DNA from: Dyella dinghuensis
GTDB lineage: Bacteria; Pseudomonadota; Gammaproteobacteria; Xanthomonadales; Rhodanobacteraceae
Assembly (NCBI RefSeq): GCF_003977615.1
Contig: NZ_RYZR01000003.1
Location: forward strand, 558,001-622,000
Length of the DNA: 64,000 nt
Reading direction: 5' to 3'
Positions 31,480-42,507 of this stretch are shown one piece after another. The translations under genes and the position numbers were made by a program. The stretch's first letter is position 1. Each line of letters begins with the position of its first letter. Below the pieces are notes generated by a model. It made no database searches. It had not been told where the DNA came from and was given only the letters and a program-made list of their open reading frames with translations.

Positions 31480-32129
31480 GGCTTGGACTCCTGTGCGGGC
31501 GTCGGCTCGCTATCGGCCGAACGCTCCGCCGCCATCTTGATGATGCGAACGCGATCGCTGGCTTTGACCGCCACCTGCTCACTAGCCTGCTGGTGACGAA
31601 CACCCTTGCGTTGGCGCAACGTAAGTGCCACCGCGGCAATCACGCCCACCGTAAGAATCAGTGCGGCAACTTCGAACGGCAGCAGGTATTGCGAATACAG
31701 CGCCATACCCAGCCACGCGGTATTGGAAAGGCCTGCGGCGGTTGCCGGGTTATCGCCCATCGTTTGCGCATGCATGATGCGCACGCCGATCAGGCCAAGC
31801 ATTTCCACGAGCATGGCAATCGCGACGATAAGACCAACGGGCAGATACTTCACGAAACCCTCGCGAAGTTTCTCCTGATCGATGTCGAGCATCATCACGA
31901 CGAACAGGAACAGCACCATCACCGCGCCGACGTAGACCACGATCAGCGCGATAGCCAGAAATTCAGCTTCGGCCAGCATCCAGATACAGGCGGTACTGAA
32001 GAACGTAAGCACGAGCGCCAGCACAGCGTGCACCGAGTTGCGCAGCGTGATCACCGACAACGCCGCGAGCACAGTCACCGCCGCGAAAGCGTAGAAACAG
32101 ACGAGTTGGAACATTTGCGGATCGATCAT
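31476..32129 (-). CDS. nuoJ: NADH-quinone oxidoreductase subunit J
   Basis: A 217-aa membrane subunit (ND6), five segments including the pi-bulge helix around [20 protein letters not shown]. After the last membrane segment there is a hydrophilic tail of about 45 residues ([14 protein letters not shown] onward) that is longer than in E. coli NuoJ (184 aa). It overlaps nuoK by 4 nt and is 12 nt from nuoI. Confidence 0.95.
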   Translation of the reverse strand: MIDPQMFQLVCFYAFAAVTVLAALSVITLRNSVHAVLALVLTFFSTACIWMLAEAEFLAIALIVVYVGAVMVLFLFVVMMLDIDQEKLREGFVKYLPVGLIVAIAMLVEMLGLIGVRIMHAQTMGDNPATAAGLSNTAWLGMALYSQYLLPFEVAALILTVGVIAAVALTLRQRKGVRHQQASEQVAVKASDRVRIIKMAAERSADSEPTPAQESKP

Positions 32130-32141
32130 GATGTCCCGTCC

Positions 32142-32633
32142 TCAGCGATAAGCCGCGTCTTGCGCACGAGCGGCTGCGATATCGGCTTCGAAACGATCGC
32201 CGATAGCCAACAGCTGCAGCTTGGTCACGACGTTCTCGCCGCGATGCTCGAAGTGGTATTCGTGCACATGCGTTTCGACGATCGAGTCCACCGGGCAGCT
32301 TTCTTCGCAGAAGCCGCAGTAGATGCACTTGAACAAGTCGATGTCATAGCGCGTGGTACGACGCTGACCATCGCTCGGGCGCGGTGCGGAGTCGATGGTG
32401 ATGGCGAGTGCCGGGCACACCGCCTCGCACAGTTTGCACGCGATACAACGCTCTTCGCCGTTAGCATAACGGCGCAGCGCATGCAGACCGCGGAAGCGGT
32501 TGGATTTGGGGATGTGCTCCATCGGATAGCGCATCGTGTACTTCGGTGCGAACAAATACCGAAGCGTGAGCGCCATGCCCTTGAGCAATTCGATGAGCAG
32601 CAGGCTCTTGAAGTAGTTAGTAACGCGAGACAT
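32142..32633 (-). CDS. nuoI: NADH-quinone oxidoreductase subunit I (two 4Fe-4S clusters)
   Basis: Carries clusters N6a and N6b through [12 protein letters not shown] and [12 protein letters not shown]. It has 163 aa from ATG 32633 ([13 protein letters not shown]). I reject the extension to 32705, which reads through the end of nuoH. The N-terminal amphipathic helix anchors it to the membrane arm; it links NuoG clusters to N2 in NuoB. Confidence 0.97.
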   Translation of the reverse strand: MSRVTNYFKSLLLIELLKGMALTLRYLFAPKYTMRYPMEHIPKSNRFRGLHALRRYANGEERCIACKLCEAVCPALAITIDSAPRPSDGQRRTTRYDIDLFKCIYCGFCEESCPVDSIVETHVHEYHFEHRGENVVTKLQLLAIGDRFEADIAAARAQDAAYR

Positions 32634-32641
32634 GACTGTCT

Positions 32642-33667
32642 TTAGCCCCCTGTGCCGACATGAACCCAGCCGTAGTACTTCATGCAGCCGGCAACGAGAA
32701 CCCAAACGATGGCGATGGGAATGAACACCTTCCAGCCCAGGCGCATGATCTGGTCATAGCGGTAGCGCGGGAATGTCGCGCGGAACCACAGGAACAGGTT
32801 GGCGAACAGGAAGACCTTGAGGAATAACCACAGGATGCTTGGATGGCCAATGACGCCCCAGCTCTCCGGGAAAAAGCTGAGCCAGCCGCCGCAAAACAGG
32901 ATCGGGGCGAGGAAGCTAACCAGAATCATGTTGGCGTATTCGGCCAGAAAGAACAGCGCGAAGGCCGAACCCGAATATTCCACGTGGAAGCCGGCCACGA
33001 TTTCCGATTCACCTTCCGCTACGTCGAACGGTGCACGGTTGGTTTCTGCCACGCCCGAGACGAAGTACACGATAAACACGGGGAAAAGCGGCAGCCAGAA
33101 CCAGCCGAACATGCCCTTGCCTGCCTGAGCATGCACGATGTCGGTCAGGTTCAGGCTACCTGCAAGAACAAGCACGCAGACCAGGCACAGGCCCATCGCC
33201 AGTTCGTAGGAAATAACCTGCGCTGCCGAGCGCATGGCACCAAGCAACGCATAACGCGAGTTCGACGACCAGCCCGCGAGGATGATGCCGTACACACCAA
33301 GCGACGTCATCGCCAGCAGATACAGCAATCCCGCGTTGGCGTTGGACAACACCATCTTGTCGCTGAAGGGGATCACCGCCCAAGCAGCGAGCGCAGGCAC
33401 AAGCGCGATCATCGGTGCCAAGTAGTACAGGAACTTATTGGCATTGGTCGGAAGAATCACTTCCTTCACCAACAACTTCACCACGTCGGCAAAGGCCTGC
33501 AGCAAACCGAGCGGGCCAATTTTGTTTGGCCCCATGCGGACGTGCATCCAACCGATTATCTTGCGTTCCCAGTACACGTACATGGCAACCGCGATAACCA
33601 GCGGCAGCAGGACGCAAAGCGTGAAGATGATCGGCCAGACAAGTTGGTTGAGAATCTGCTCGCCCAT
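32642..33667 (-). CDS. nuoH: NADH-quinone oxidoreductase subunit H
   Basis: A 341-aa eight-helix membrane subunit that forms the quinone entry chamber. [15 protein letters not shown] near the N-terminus and [23 protein letters not shown] carry the conserved charged residues of the E-channel. Lies 3 nt after nuoG and 8 nt before nuoI. Confidence 0.97.
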   Translation of the reverse strand: MGEQILNQLVWPIIFTLCVLLPLVIAVAMYVYWERKIIGWMHVRMGPNKIGPLGLLQAFADVVKLLVKEVILPTNANKFLYYLAPMIALVPALAAWAVIPFSDKMVLSNANAGLLYLLAMTSLGVYGIILAGWSSNSRYALLGAMRSAAQVISYELAMGLCLVCVLVLAGSLNLTDIVHAQAGKGMFGWFWLPLFPVFIVYFVSGVAETNRAPFDVAEGESEIVAGFHVEYSGSAFALFFLAEYANMILVSFLAPILFCGGWLSFFPESWGVIGHPSILWLFLKVFLFANLFLWFRATFPRYRYDQIMRLGWKVFIPIAIVWVLVAGCMKYYGWVHVGTGG

Positions 33668-33670
33668 GGG

Positions 33671-35998
33671 TTACGCCTTGCTCAAAGTGATGGCTGCGCC
33701 GTAAGGGGGCAGCGTCGCGGTCTGATCATGTGCGGCTTCGATCCACGCTGCGCCGTCGGGCACCGATGCATCGATCACCAGCGGCAGGACCACATTGGCC
33801 ACTTTCACCTGTTGGCCAACTGCCAAGCCTTGACGTTGGGCCTCTTCCGCATTCACGCGTACGGCAGGTGCGCGATTGAGCGGATGCGACTGCAGCGCCG
33901 TTGCACGGCGAAGCACCGCATCGCTGCGGTAGATCGGCCAGGTAGCGAGACGGCTCAGGCCCTGCACTGCTTTGCGTTCGGCAAGTTCCTGCTTCGCTGC
34001 AACGTTCTGTTCATTGATCCCGTTACGCAGACCGGCTATGTCATCGAACTCAAAGCCCGGCAACTTCATCTGGCCACCGAGCGCACGCAATACCTTCCAG
34101 CCTGCGCGCACGTCATGACCCGGTGCTTTCGCGCCGGCTTCGACGCGCTGCGCATGACCATCGACATTCACGAGCGTGCCGTCGATTTCCGGCAACAGGC
34201 CGATCGGCAGGATCACATCAGCCACATCGCGCAATTCCGGTGTGGCGAACGAGGCAAAGGCAACGATGTGCTGCGTGCCATGCAATGCGTTGATGACGGC
34301 AGAACCGTCGGCAAAGTCGTGCGGCAGCTCCAGGCCATAAAGCACGTAAGCCTTGCGCGGCTGAGCGAGCATGGCCTGCGCATTGAGACCACCGTTACCG
34401 GGAACCACACCCACTTTGGCCAGACCAATGGCGTTGGCACCCGTCGGCAGCTCGTTATACGCCGCGCCCGTCGCTTCGGCGACGAAGCGCGCAATCGAAC
34501 GTAGCCAGGATGCCTGCGGATGCGTAACAGCCGCCTCACCCAGAATCACAACAGCGTGGCCGGACTTCAGCGCGGCGATGGCATCGCTGTCGCCCTGATC
34601 GTTTGCAGCACCGTTGATGGCATCGGCAAGATAGGCTGGAGCCGTTGCACCCGCAGCGACGGCAGCCTTGGCGAGCGACAACAACGCATCAACCAGTGCA
34701 TGCGGCGCAACGATGGCTTCGCCGGCAAGCTTGTAGTTGAAGTGGAATTCAGCCGGATTGATCGTGTAGACCTTCGCGCCCTTCTTCACCGCCTGATGGA
34801 TGCGGTGATTGAGCAGCGGCATCTCGTAACGCAGATCGGAACCGACCAGCAGCGCGGCCTTCACCTTGTCGACATCCGCAACGGCCATGCCGAACGGCTG
34901 TGCGACGGCGTTGTCGGCAAAGTCGAGCTGACGCAGACGATGATCGATGTGCGCGCTGCCAAGACCACGAGCGAGACGAACGAGCAAATCACCTTCTTCG
35001 TTGGTCGTGGCGGGATGCACGAGGATGCCGAGGTCGCTACCCGCAACATCCTTCAACGCTTCTGCGGCGACGGCGAGCGCGTCGTCCCAGGTCGTGCCCT
35101 GCCAGCGACCATTGCGCTTCACTTCGGGTGTGCGCACGCGGTCGGCGGCATACAGACCCTGGTAGCTGTAACGGTCGCGGTCGGACAACCAGCATTCGTT
35201 GATGGCTTCGTTGTCGCGCGGCACGGTGCGCAGCACTTCGCCGCGGCGCGTATGCAGCCACAGGTTGGAACCCAGCGCGTCGTGGTAAGCCACCGACGGT
35301 TTGGCGATCAGCTCCCACGCACGCGCCTTGAACTGGAACGGCTTGTTGGTGAGCGCGCCGACCGGACAGACATCGATGATGTTGCCGGAGAGTTCGGTCT
35401 CCAGCGTCTTGCCGATGTACGTACCGATCTGCAGGTTTTCACCGCGGCTCATGCCGCCGAGCTCGTACGTGCCTGCAATTTCGCTGGTGAAGCGCACGCA
35501 GCGTGTGCACTGAATGCAACGCGTCATTTCGGTGGCGACGAGCGAACCGAGATTTTCGTCAGCGATCGTGCGCTTGCGTTCGGTGTAACGCGACACGCTG
35601 CGGCCGTAACCGAGCGCGACGTCCTGCAGTTCGCATTCGCCGCCCTGATCGCAGATCGGGCAGTCGAGCGGATGGTTGATCAGCAGGAATTCCATCACGT
35701 CGCGCTGGAACTTCAGTGCGCCAGCGGTACGCGTGGTGACCTTCATGCCTTCGGCAACGGGCGTTGCACACGCAGGTTGCGGCTTGGGCATGGGACGGCC
35801 GCCCATTTCCACTTCCACCAGACACATGCGGCAGTTGGCGGCGATGGGCAGCTTGCGGTGATAGCAGAAGCGCGGAATCGCGACGCCAATGGCGTCGGCC
35901 GCTTCGATGATCATGGCGCCCTTGCGGATCTGCGTGGGCTTGCCATCGATCTCGATGTTCAGAAGATCGGGCGCGGTATTGGCTGGCTGCGCACTCAT
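33671..35998 (-). CDS. nuoG: NADH-quinone oxidoreductase subunit G
   Basis: Largest peripheral subunit, 775 aa. Ligands for N1b ([15 protein letters not shown] plus a later Cys in PQPACATPV), the His-coordinated N5 ([14 protein letters not shown]) and N4 (CIQCTRC with IDVCPVG) are present. The stretch that in E. coli carries the extra N7 cluster has no cysteines here ([16 protein letters not shown]), so this is the shorter NuoG without N7. A molybdopterin-oxidoreductase-like domain follows. ATG overlaps the nuoF stop (ATGA). Confidence 0.96.
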   Translation of the reverse strand: MSAQPANTAPDLLNIEIDGKPTQIRKGAMIIEAADAIGVAIPRFCYHRKLPIAANCRMCLVEVEMGGRPMPKPQPACATPVAEGMKVTTRTAGALKFQRDVMEFLLINHPLDCPICDQGGECELQDVALGYGRSVSRYTERKRTIADENLGSLVATEMTRCIQCTRCVRFTSEIAGTYELGGMSRGENLQIGTYIGKTLETELSGNIIDVCPVGALTNKPFQFKARAWELIAKPSVAYHDALGSNLWLHTRRGEVLRTVPRDNEAINECWLSDRDRYSYQGLYAADRVRTPEVKRNGRWQGTTWDDALAVAAEALKDVAGSDLGILVHPATTNEEGDLLVRLARGLGSAHIDHRLRQLDFADNAVAQPFGMAVADVDKVKAALLVGSDLRYEMPLLNHRIHQAVKKGAKVYTINPAEFHFNYKLAGEAIVAPHALVDALLSLAKAAVAAGATAPAYLADAINGAANDQGDSDAIAALKSGHAVVILGEAAVTHPQASWLRSIARFVAEATGAAYNELPTGANAIGLAKVGVVPGNGGLNAQAMLAQPRKAYVLYGLELPHDFADGSAVINALHGTQHIVAFASFATPELRDVADVILPIGLLPEIDGTLVNVDGHAQRVEAGAKAPGHDVRAGWKVLRALGGQMKLPGFEFDDIAGLRNGINEQNVAAKQELAERKAVQGLSRLATWPIYRSDAVLRRATALQSHPLNRAPAVRVNAEEAQRQGLAVGQQVKVANVVLPLVIDASVPDGAAWIEAAHDQTATLPPYGAAITLSKA

Positions 35999-37320
35999 GC
36001 AGCGACTCCACGACGTGTTTCGGCAAGCCGGTCTTCGGTCATCGAACGACCGTGCTGCACGTAATATTCGAATTCATCCCAGAAGCGGGCGAGGAAGCCC
36101 TGCACCGGCCACGCGGCGGCTTCGCCGAACGCGCAGATGGTGTGGCCTTCGATCTGACCCGCAACGGCCTTGAGGCGGTGCAAGTCGTCCTGCGTGCCCT
36201 TGCCTTCCACGATGCGTGTGAGCACGCGGTACATCCAGCCGGTGCCTTCGCGGCACGGCGTGCACTGACCGCACGACTCCTTAAAATAGAACCGCGAGAT
36301 GCGATGGCAGACTTTCACCATGCAGGTAGTGTCATCCATCACGACAACCGCACCCGAACCAAGACCCGAGCCTGCTTTCTGCAGGCAGTCATAGTCCATG
36401 GTGGAATCCATCATGATGTCGGCCGGCAGCACCTTCATCGATGAACCACCCGGAATCACGGCTTTCAGCTTGTTGCCGTTACGCACGCCACCCGCCATTT
36501 CAAGCAGATCCTTGAACGGGATGCCGAGGCGAACTTCGAAGTTGCCGGGATTGTTGACGTGGCCGGAGACCGAAAAGATCTTCGGACCGCCATTGTTGGG
36601 CTTGCCCAGATTGAGGAACCAATCCGGACCGTTGCGCAGAATCGCCGGCACCGATGCATAGGTTTCGGTGTTGTTGATCGTCGTCGGCTTGCCGTACAGA
36701 CCAAAATTGGCCGGGAACGGCGGCTTGAAACGCGGCTGGCCCTTCTTGCCTTCCAGCGATTCCATCAATGCGGTTTCTTCGCCGCAGATGTAAGCGCCAG
36801 CACCCAACGCGGTGTAGATATCGACGTTGATGCCGGTGCCCTGGATGTTCTTGCCGAGCAGACCGGCTTCGTACGCTTCCTTCAGCGCTTCTTCGAAATG
36901 CTCGAAGGGCTCGTGATGGAATTCGCCGCGCAGGTAGTTGTACGCAACCGTCGAACCGGTGGCGTAGCAAGCAATCGCCAAGCCTTCGATGACCGAGTGC
37001 GGGTTGTAGCGAAGAATGTCGCGGTCTTTTGCCGTACCGGGCTCCGATTCATCGGAGTTGCAGAGGATGTACTTCTGCATATCCCCCTTGGGCATGAAGG
37101 ACCACTTCAAGCCGGTCGGAAAGCCTGCGCCGCCACGGCCGCGCAAATTGCTCTTCTTCACTTCCTCGACGATGGAAGCGGGATCGGGCTTCTCGGCGAG
37201 GATTTTCTTCCACGCCTTATAGCCGTCCACTTGCAGGTAGCTGTCCATCGCCCACGGCTTATCGAAATGCAGCGTGGTGTAGACGACCTGGTGTTCCTGG
37301 GGTGCGGGTCCGACTGCCAT
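35995..37320 (-). CDS. nuoF: NADH-quinone oxidoreductase subunit F (NADH/FMN site)
   Basis: NADH-oxidising flavoprotein, 441 aa. [13 protein letters not shown] binds [26 protein letters not shown] completes the nucleotide site and [11 protein letters not shown] binds cluster N3 with a later Cys in [10 protein letters not shown]. Ends overlapping nuoG by 4 nt; 10 nt after nuoE. Confidence 0.97.
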   Translation of the reverse strand: MAVGPAPQEHQVVYTTLHFDKPWAMDSYLQVDGYKAWKKILAEKPDPASIVEEVKKSNLRGRGGAGFPTGLKWSFMPKGDMQKYILCNSDESEPGTAKDRDILRYNPHSVIEGLAIACYATGSTVAYNYLRGEFHHEPFEHFEEALKEAYEAGLLGKNIQGTGINVDIYTALGAGAYICGEETALMESLEGKKGQPRFKPPFPANFGLYGKPTTINNTETYASVPAILRNGPDWFLNLGKPNNGGPKIFSVSGHVNNPGNFEVRLGIPFKDLLEMAGGVRNGNKLKAVIPGGSSMKVLPADIMMDSTMDYDCLQKAGSGLGSGAVVVMDDTTCMVKVCHRISRFYFKESCGQCTPCREGTGWMYRVLTRIVEGKGTQDDLHRLKAVAGQIEGHTICAFGEAAAWPVQGFLARFWDEFEYYVQHGRSMTEDRLAETRRGVAA

Positions 37321-37330
37321 TGCCCTGCCC

Positions 37331-37858
37331 TTATTTCAAGCCATCGAGAATCTCGTCGACCTTTTCGGTCGTGAGATGCTCGTGGTAATGACCATTGACC
37401 GTCATCGCCGGTGCATACACGCACGCAGCAATGCATTCTTCTTCTTGCTTGAGGTAGACGCGCCCGTCGGGTGTGCTTTCGCCAAGCTTGATGCCGAGTT
37501 TCTTTTCGCAATGACGCACGAGATCTTCGGCGCCATTCAACCAGCACGAAATGTTGGTGCAGATCGCCACGTTGTTGCGGCCGACCGGCTTGGTTTCCAG
37601 CATCGAATAGAAGCTGGCCACTTCGTAAGCCCACACGGTCGGCACATCGATATAGCGTGCGACAGCGGCGATAAGCTCATCGGTGAGGAAGCCGTTGTTC
37701 TGTTCCTGCGCGGCAAACAAGGACTGGATCAGCGCGGAGCGCTTGCGATCCGGCGGGAACTTGCCCAGCCAATGATCGATGTGATGACGCGTGTGATCAT
37801 TGAGCACGACGAGCGGATCGACATGCTTGACTTGATCGTAATTTCCGGTGGCTTTCAT
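37331..37858 (-). CDS. nuoE: NADH-quinone oxidoreductase subunit E
   Basis: A 175-aa thioredoxin-fold subunit with the [2Fe-2S] cluster N1a. Its four cysteines are visible in CTNISC and ECIAAC. The typical opening helix bundle includes [20 protein letters not shown]. Lies 18 nt after nuoD and 10 nt before nuoF. Confidence 0.96.
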   Translation of the reverse strand: MKATGNYDQVKHVDPLVVLNDHTRHHIDHWLGKFPPDRKRSALIQSLFAAQEQNNGFLTDELIAAVARYIDVPTVWAYEVASFYSMLETKPVGRNNVAICTNISCWLNGAEDLVRHCEKKLGIKLGESTPDGRVYLKQEEECIAACVYAPAMTVNGHYHEHLTTEKVDEILDGLK

Positions 37859-37876
37859 GTATGTATTCCTCCGGGC

Positions 37877-39136
37877 TCAGCGATCGACTTCGCCGAACAC
37901 GAGGTCATAGGTGCCGATCACTGCCACGGCATCGGCCAGCATGTGGCCGCGCACGATGGCATCCATCGACGAGAGGTGGGCAAAGCCCGGTGCACGCAGA
38001 TGCACGCGGAAAGGTTTGTTGGCGCCGTCGGAAACCAGATAGCAACCGAATTCGCCCTTCGGCGCTTCGACGGCTGCGTAGGTTTCGCCAGCGGGAACGC
38101 CGTAGCCTTCGGTGAACAGTTTGAAGTGATGGATCAGCGCTTCCATGTCTTCTTTCATGACTTCGCGCTTGGGCGGCGCAACTTTGTAGTTCTCCACCAT
38201 TACCGGGCCCGGGTTGGCCCGCAACCAATTCACGCATTGCTTGATGATGCGATTGGACTGGCGCATTTCTTCGATGCGGCACAGATAACGGTCGTAGCAA
38301 TCGCCACCCACGCCCACCGGGATGTCGAAATCCATTTCGGCGTATTTCGCATACGGCTGCTTCTTGCGCAGATCCCAGGCGATACCGGACCCGCGCAGCA
38401 TGACGCCCGTCATGCCCCACTGCTGGGCAAGCTCGGGCGACACGACGCCGATGCCGACGGTGCGCTGTTTCCAGATACGGTTGTTGGTGAGCAGATCTTC
38501 GTACTCATCGACTTTCGTGGGGAAGTCGTTGGTGAATGCGTCGAGATAATCGAGCATCGAACCTTCGCGCCAGCTGTTGATGCGCTTGAGATCTTTACCT
38601 TTGTGCCACGGCGATTCGCGATATTGCGGCATCTTGCCGGGCAGATCGCGGTAGACGCCGCCCGGACGATAATATGTGGCGTGCATGCGTGCGCCGGAGA
38701 CCGCTTCGTAGCAGTCCATCAGCTCTTCGCGTTCGCGGAAGGCGTACAGGAACACGGCCATCGCACCGAGGTCGAGCGCGTTCGAACCCACCCACATCAG
38801 ATGATTCAGGATGCGGGTGATTTCGTCGAACATCGTGCGGATGTACTGCGCACGTTCCGGTGCCTGGATGCCGAGCAAGTGTTCGATGGCGCGCACGTAA
38901 GCGTGCTCGTTGCACATCATCGACACGTAGTCGAGGCGATCCATATAGCCGATCGACTGATTGAACGGCTTGGATTCGGCGAGCTTTTCGGTACCACGAT
39001 GCAGCAGCCCGACGTGCGGATCGGCGCGGACGATGGTTTCGCCGTCCATCTCCAGCACCAGGCGCAACACACCGTGCGCAGCGGGATGCTGCGGGCCGAA
39101 GTTCATCGTGTAATTGCGGATTTCTTGACTCGACAT
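37877..39136 (-). CDS. nuoD: NADH-quinone oxidoreductase subunit D
   Basis: A 419-aa 49-kDa subunit lining the quinone site. [21 protein letters not shown] at the N-terminus holds the quinone-binding His, and [21 protein letters not shown] follows. It is separate from nuoC, unlike the fused nuoCD of E. coli. Two nt separate it from nuoC. Confidence 0.97.
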   Translation of the reverse strand: MSSQEIRNYTMNFGPQHPAAHGVLRLVLEMDGETIVRADPHVGLLHRGTEKLAESKPFNQSIGYMDRLDYVSMMCNEHAYVRAIEHLLGIQAPERAQYIRTMFDEITRILNHLMWVGSNALDLGAMAVFLYAFREREELMDCYEAVSGARMHATYYRPGGVYRDLPGKMPQYRESPWHKGKDLKRINSWREGSMLDYLDAFTNDFPTKVDEYEDLLTNNRIWKQRTVGIGVVSPELAQQWGMTGVMLRGSGIAWDLRKKQPYAKYAEMDFDIPVGVGGDCYDRYLCRIEEMRQSNRIIKQCVNWLRANPGPVMVENYKVAPPKREVMKEDMEALIHHFKLFTEGYGVPAGETYAAVEAPKGEFGCYLVSDGANKPFRVHLRAPGFAHLSSMDAIVRGHMLADAVAVIGTYDLVFGEVDR

Positions 39137-39138
39137 GC

Positions 39139-39867
39139 TCAGTTCTCCCGCCAGTGGTCGGCGGCTTCGGCCTTGGCCTGCATCAGGTCGGCGTCGTCGC
39201 GGATCACGCGCGGGACCAGCACGCGCGGTTCAATCGAAACAGGTTCATAGACGACACGCTTCTGCTCGGGGTCGTAACGCACTTCGACGTTGCCGATCAG
39301 CGGGAAGTCTTTGCGGAACGGATGGCCGACAAAACCGTAGTCGGTAAGGATGCGGCGCAGATCCGGGTGACCGTCGTAGATGATGCCGTAGAGGTCGAAC
39401 GATTCGCGCTCGAACCAGTTCAGGCCCGGCCAGGTGTGCACGAGCGACGGCACCACCGGCAGGCTGTCGTCTTCGCAGTACACGCGCAGACGCAGGCGCT
39501 GGTTGAATTCGATCGACAACAGGTGCACGACCGAGGCGAAACGATGCGGAATGGAAACCTGGCGCGGACGATCCGCCCATGTGAAGCGGCCAATCGCTTC
39601 GCCTTCCACACCACGCGAGAAGCCGGTGCTGGTGACGTCGGTGGTATCCCATTCGGTTTGACCGTAACTGAGATAGTCGATGCCGCACAGGTCGACGGCT
39701 TCGGTAAAACGGAAACCCGGTTCGTCGCGCAAGGCTGTCGCCACGGACAGCAGATTCGCTGCAGCGACTTCGGCCGTCGTCTGACCGTACGAAACGGTGA
39801 TTTTCAGCAAATTGCCAAACCGCGCGGAGAGGCGCTCGGCCAGCGAGTTCGTTTGTGTATCGCTCAT
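39139..39867 (-). CDS. nuoC: NADH-quinone oxidoreductase subunit C
   Basis: A 242-aa 30-kDa subunit of the hydrogenase-like module. Signature [25 protein letters not shown] is split across the middle, and the tail includes [13 protein letters not shown]. Start ATG 39867 (MSDTQTNS); the longer frame to 40077 only overlaps nuoB and lacks family similarity. Confidence 0.96.
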   Translation of the reverse strand: MSDTQTNSLAERLSARFGNLLKITVSYGQTTAEVAAANLLSVATALRDEPGFRFTEAVDLCGIDYLSYGQTEWDTTDVTSTGFSRGVEGEAIGRFTWADRPRQVSIPHRFASVVHLLSIEFNQRLRLRVYCEDDSLPVVPSLVHTWPGLNWFERESFDLYGIIYDGHPDLRRILTDYGFVGHPFRKDFPLIGNVEVRYDPEQKRVVYEPVSIEPRVLVPRVIRDDADLMQAKAEAADHWREN

Positions 39868-39878
39868 GACGACGCCTT

Positions 39879-40436
39879 TCAGGAACGCGCGATGGTGCTG
39901 GTACGACGGATCTTCTTTTGCAACTGCAAAATGCCGTGAATCAACGCCTCGGCCGTGGGCGGACAGCCCGGCACATAGATGTCTACCGGCACGATACGGT
40001 CGCAGCCGCGCACGACGGAGTAGGAATAGTGGTAATAGCCACCGCCGTTTGCGCAGCTGCCCATCGAGATCACCCATTTGGGATCGGGCATCTGGTCATA
40101 AACTTTGCGTAGCGCGGGAGCCATTTTGTTGACCAGCGTGCCGGCCACGATCATCACGTCCGATTGACGCGGACTGGGACGGAAGATCACGCCGTAACGG
40201 TCAAGATCCAGGCGCGCAGCACCAGCGTGCATCATTTCGACGGCGCAGCAGGCGAGGCCAAATGTCATCGGCCACATCGAACCGGTGCGCGCCCAGTTCA
40301 TCAGCGCATCGACCGTCGTGGTCACTGCACCGCGCTGGATAACGGGGTTGTCGCCAGCCGGACGCAGGATGTCGTCCACCACATTCAACGGCTGCGGGTT
40401 GTGCATCACCCGATCAATGGCGGAGATCACTCCCAT
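39879..40436 (-). CDS. nuoB: NADH-quinone oxidoreductase subunit B (cluster N2)
   Basis: A 185-aa 20-kDa subunit holding terminal cluster N2. The tandem cysteines in [12 protein letters not shown], plus [16 protein letters not shown] and [10 protein letters not shown] provide the ligands. Start ATG 40436 ([10 protein letters not shown]) with GGGAG upstream; it overlaps the end of nuoA by 10 nt. Confidence 0.97.
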   Translation of the reverse strand: MGVISAIDRVMHNPQPLNVVDDILRPAGDNPVIQRGAVTTTVDALMNWARTGSMWPMTFGLACCAVEMMHAGAARLDLDRYGVIFRPSPRQSDVMIVAGTLVNKMAPALRKVYDQMPDPKWVISMGSCANGGGYYHYSYSVVRGCDRIVPVDIYVPGCPPTAEALIHGILQLQKKIRRTSTIARS

Positions 40437-40783
40437 TCCAGCGCTCCCTTCTTCCACACGTAGGCAAAACCAATCACCAGCAACAGCAGGAACAGCGCCA
40501 TTTCAATCAGCGCAATGATGCCGATGTGCTGGAACACGACCGCCCACGGAAAAAGGAAGGCGATTTCCAGATCGAAAATGATGAAGAGAATGGCAAGGAG
40601 GTAATAGCGCACGTCAAATTGCATGCGCGCATCCTCGAAGGCCTCGAAACCGCATTCGTACGGCGCAAGCTTCTCGGAATCGGGACGGCGGGGACCGACA
40701 AGCATGCCGATCACGAGGAGGGCTAACCCCAGGCCAGAGGCAATGCCAATGAACAGGAGAACGGGCCAATATTCGGCAAGCAC
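40427..40783 (-). CDS. nuoA: NADH-quinone oxidoreductase subunit A
   Basis: A 118-aa three-helix membrane subunit (ND3). [25 protein letters not shown], shown here only in part ([16 protein letters not shown]), is the conserved loop that gates the quinone site. It begins at GTG 40783 with a strong GGAGGTAAG eight nt upstream. First gene of the 14-gene operon. Confidence 0.96.
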   Translation of the reverse strand: MLAEYWPVLLFIGIASGLGLALLVIGMLVGPRRPDSEKLAPYECGFEAFEDARMQFDVRYYLLAILFIIFDLEIAFLFPWAVVFQHIGIIALIEMALFLLLLVIGFAYVWKKGALEWE

Positions 40784-41128
40784 GGTTTAACTTACCTCCG
40801 CACCCAAAAGGTGCATCAGTGACCGTCGGGGCAACGGTCCGGAAGTTCGAATCAGCGGGCTGTCCAGCCCTGTACGCTGACGTGCAGGTTGCAGGTGCTC
40901 GACGATCCTAAGGGATGAGCCCTAGGGATCGCGACATTGTATCAGCGCGCACGGGTAGGCCGACAAGCCTTTGTGCGGCATCACGCGAATTTCCTTCAAT
41001 GGAGATACGTTTTCTGCAATATCGGTGCAGCAAATGCGACGCGAAGGCTTGCATTAACGTCTTAACGCAGCGGATATCCCCTGCTCCGCGCACGAATGAC
41101 AATCCGCGCAACGTCCTGCGATGCGCGA
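40784..41128. other. 345-nt non-coding leader upstream of nuoA
   Basis: No ORF, tRNA or clear terminator is seen here on either strand. On the minus strand TACAAT (40936-40941) could be a -10 for nuoA, with a poor -35 (TTGTCG at 40961-40966, 19-nt spacing). That would give a leader of about 145 nt. In many gammaproteobacteria secG and a tRNA-Leu precede nuoA; neither is present. Confidence 0.55.
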
Positions 41129-41482
41129 TTACATGGTTTGCGTAGCGCGTTCCGAACCCATGATGCCGGCAAGCAATGTCTCGATACGGCCACGTGCTGC
41201 TTCGCCATCGGACGTTTCATTGAATTGCACGCCGATACCGGCCGTTCGGTTGCCTTGCGCACCGATCGGCGTGATCCAGACGACTTTTCCGGCCACGGAC
41301 AGACGCTCGCTTTCGTCGATCAGGCTGATCAGCAACACGACTTCGTCACCCAGCGAGTAACGCTGAGCGGTCGGCGCAAACAGACCACCATGCTTCAGGA
41401 AGGGCATGTACGCGTTGTAAAGCGACGCCGTATCCTTGAATTTCAGCGAAATAATGCCCTGACGGGCGACGGCCGGGTTCAT
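41129..41482 (-). CDS. pilZ: Type IV pilus PilZ-domain protein
   Basis: A 117-aa single PilZ-domain protein of the original PilZ type required for type IV pilus biogenesis. It starts ARQGIISLKFKDTASLYNAY and contains RYSLGDEVVLLISLIDE and GKVVWITPIGAQGNRTAGIGVQF. It lacks the RxxxR motif used for c-di-GMP binding, as known for this subtype. It lies 104 nt downstream of a PIG-L gene, and holB and tmk are further upstream, the usual neighbourhood of pilZ. CAGGAG precedes the ATG. Confidence 0.92.
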   Translation of the reverse strand: MNPAVARQGIISLKFKDTASLYNAYMPFLKHGGLFAPTAQRYSLGDEVVLLISLIDESERLSVAGKVVWITPIGAQGNRTAGIGVQFNETSDGEAARGRIETLLAGIMGSERATQTM

Positions 41483-41586
41483 GCCTGCTCCTGAGGTGCC
41501 ACAACGTAAGCGTTTACCTTATGTCCCATCCTAACCAGCTGCCTGCGCCTTCGCAAAGGCGGCGGGATAGCTTTGGGAGACTGAAA

Positions 41587-42507
41587 TCACAAAGCGTGCC
41601 AACCCCAGTGATCAAAGATCCAGGGAGAGGGCCAATCGAGGTGCAGTTTCACAAAGCCTGGATGGGGTGAGGGTTGGCTTGACGGCCACTCCAGCCGGTA
41701 CGAGCCGTCTGCGTTCCGCATGATCGGCGCGTCCTGCCAGGCCCAGTCCCTGACGCCGGCGGGCGTCGCGACCAGCACTCGAAGCCAGCGATGCAGGATG
41801 GCTGGCGGCCGCCAGGGTAAGCGCATATCTCCCGAAACATCGGCTGCCATATAACGTTCGGGACTAAGCGCCAGGCGCCGCATGCGCCCTCCGCTCAACA
41901 CCATTTGCGACCGATGCTCCGCCAAGGCCTGCAATTTGCGCTGCTGCTGCTCCGGGGTGGCGTCGATCCGAATCGGGTATTCGGAGAGCCCCCCTGCGCT
42001 GTGGACCGGATAAGCCCATTGCAGCGGTGCGGGATGAATGCCGGCGAGCGCCAGGCGGCACAGCACATGCGCGGCACCGTGGTCGGGGTGACTGTCCTCC
42101 AGCGCCGGAAAACAGACCAGCGTGGGACTAAAGGAGGAAAAGATGCCTTGAAGCATGGCAACGGATGCAGCGGTGTTGTCGCGTAAATGGCGTGTCACAT
42201 CCATATCGAGCCAACCTAGCGATTCCAGTGCATCGGCCGGAAGGCCCAGATGCGCGATGGCATGCTTCGCTTCGCCGCGTCGGCGTGCACCCCAGCGTTG
42301 ACGATCGCTGTCGCCAATATGCAAACGACGCTCGATGTAACGCTGCGGCCACGGGTTGTTGTCGCCATCCGTCAGCAGCAACAAGTGAACTGCTCCGCCC
42401 GCCGCCAACACCTGCTGTATAAGCACGCCGCATCCCAGTGTTTCGTCATCCGGGTGAGGCGCTACCACCAGCAAACGTGTTTGCGCAGACAGCGGCAACG
42501 GCTGCAT
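41587..42507 (-). CDS. PIG-L family deacetylase
   Basis: Zinc-dependent N-acetylglucosamine-type deacetylase fold (LmbE/PIG-L), 306 aa. The zinc motif PHPDDETLG (17-25) and the second ligand region EDSHPDHGAAH are present. A C-terminal extension of about 80 residues follows the catalytic domain. The ATG overlaps the holB stop (TGATG), so it is translated with holB. Family members deacetylate GlcNAc-lipids, mycothiol precursors or antibiotics; the substrate here is unknown. No glycosyltransferase is next to it. Confidence 0.85.
   Translation of the reverse strand: MQPLPLSAQTRLLVVAPHPDDETLGCGVLIQQVLAAGGAVHLLLLTDGDNNPWPQRYIERRLHIGDSDRQRWGARRRGEAKHAIAHLGLPADALESLGWLDMDVTRHLRDNTAASVAMLQGIFSSFSPTLVCFPALEDSHPDHGAAHVLCRLALAGIHPAPLQWAYPVHSAGGLSEYPIRIDATPEQQQRKLQALAEHRSQMVLSGGRMRRLALSPERYMAADVSGDMRLPWRPPAILHRWLRVLVATPAGVRDWAWQDAPIMRNADGSYRLEWPSSQPSPHPGFVKLHLDWPSPWIFDHWGWHAL

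Noticed and set aside
37376..39250. Plus-strand frame of 624 codons opposite nuoE and nuoD
   Set aside because: It crosses two conserved genes on the other strand and shows no recognisable domain; such antisense frames recur along the whole nuo region (for example 32843-34504 and 34520-36064).
40840..40930. Possible tRNA remnant upstream of nuoA (AGTTCGAATC)
   Set aside because: The T-loop-like string lacks pairing arms and an anticodon stem, so it is chance similarity.
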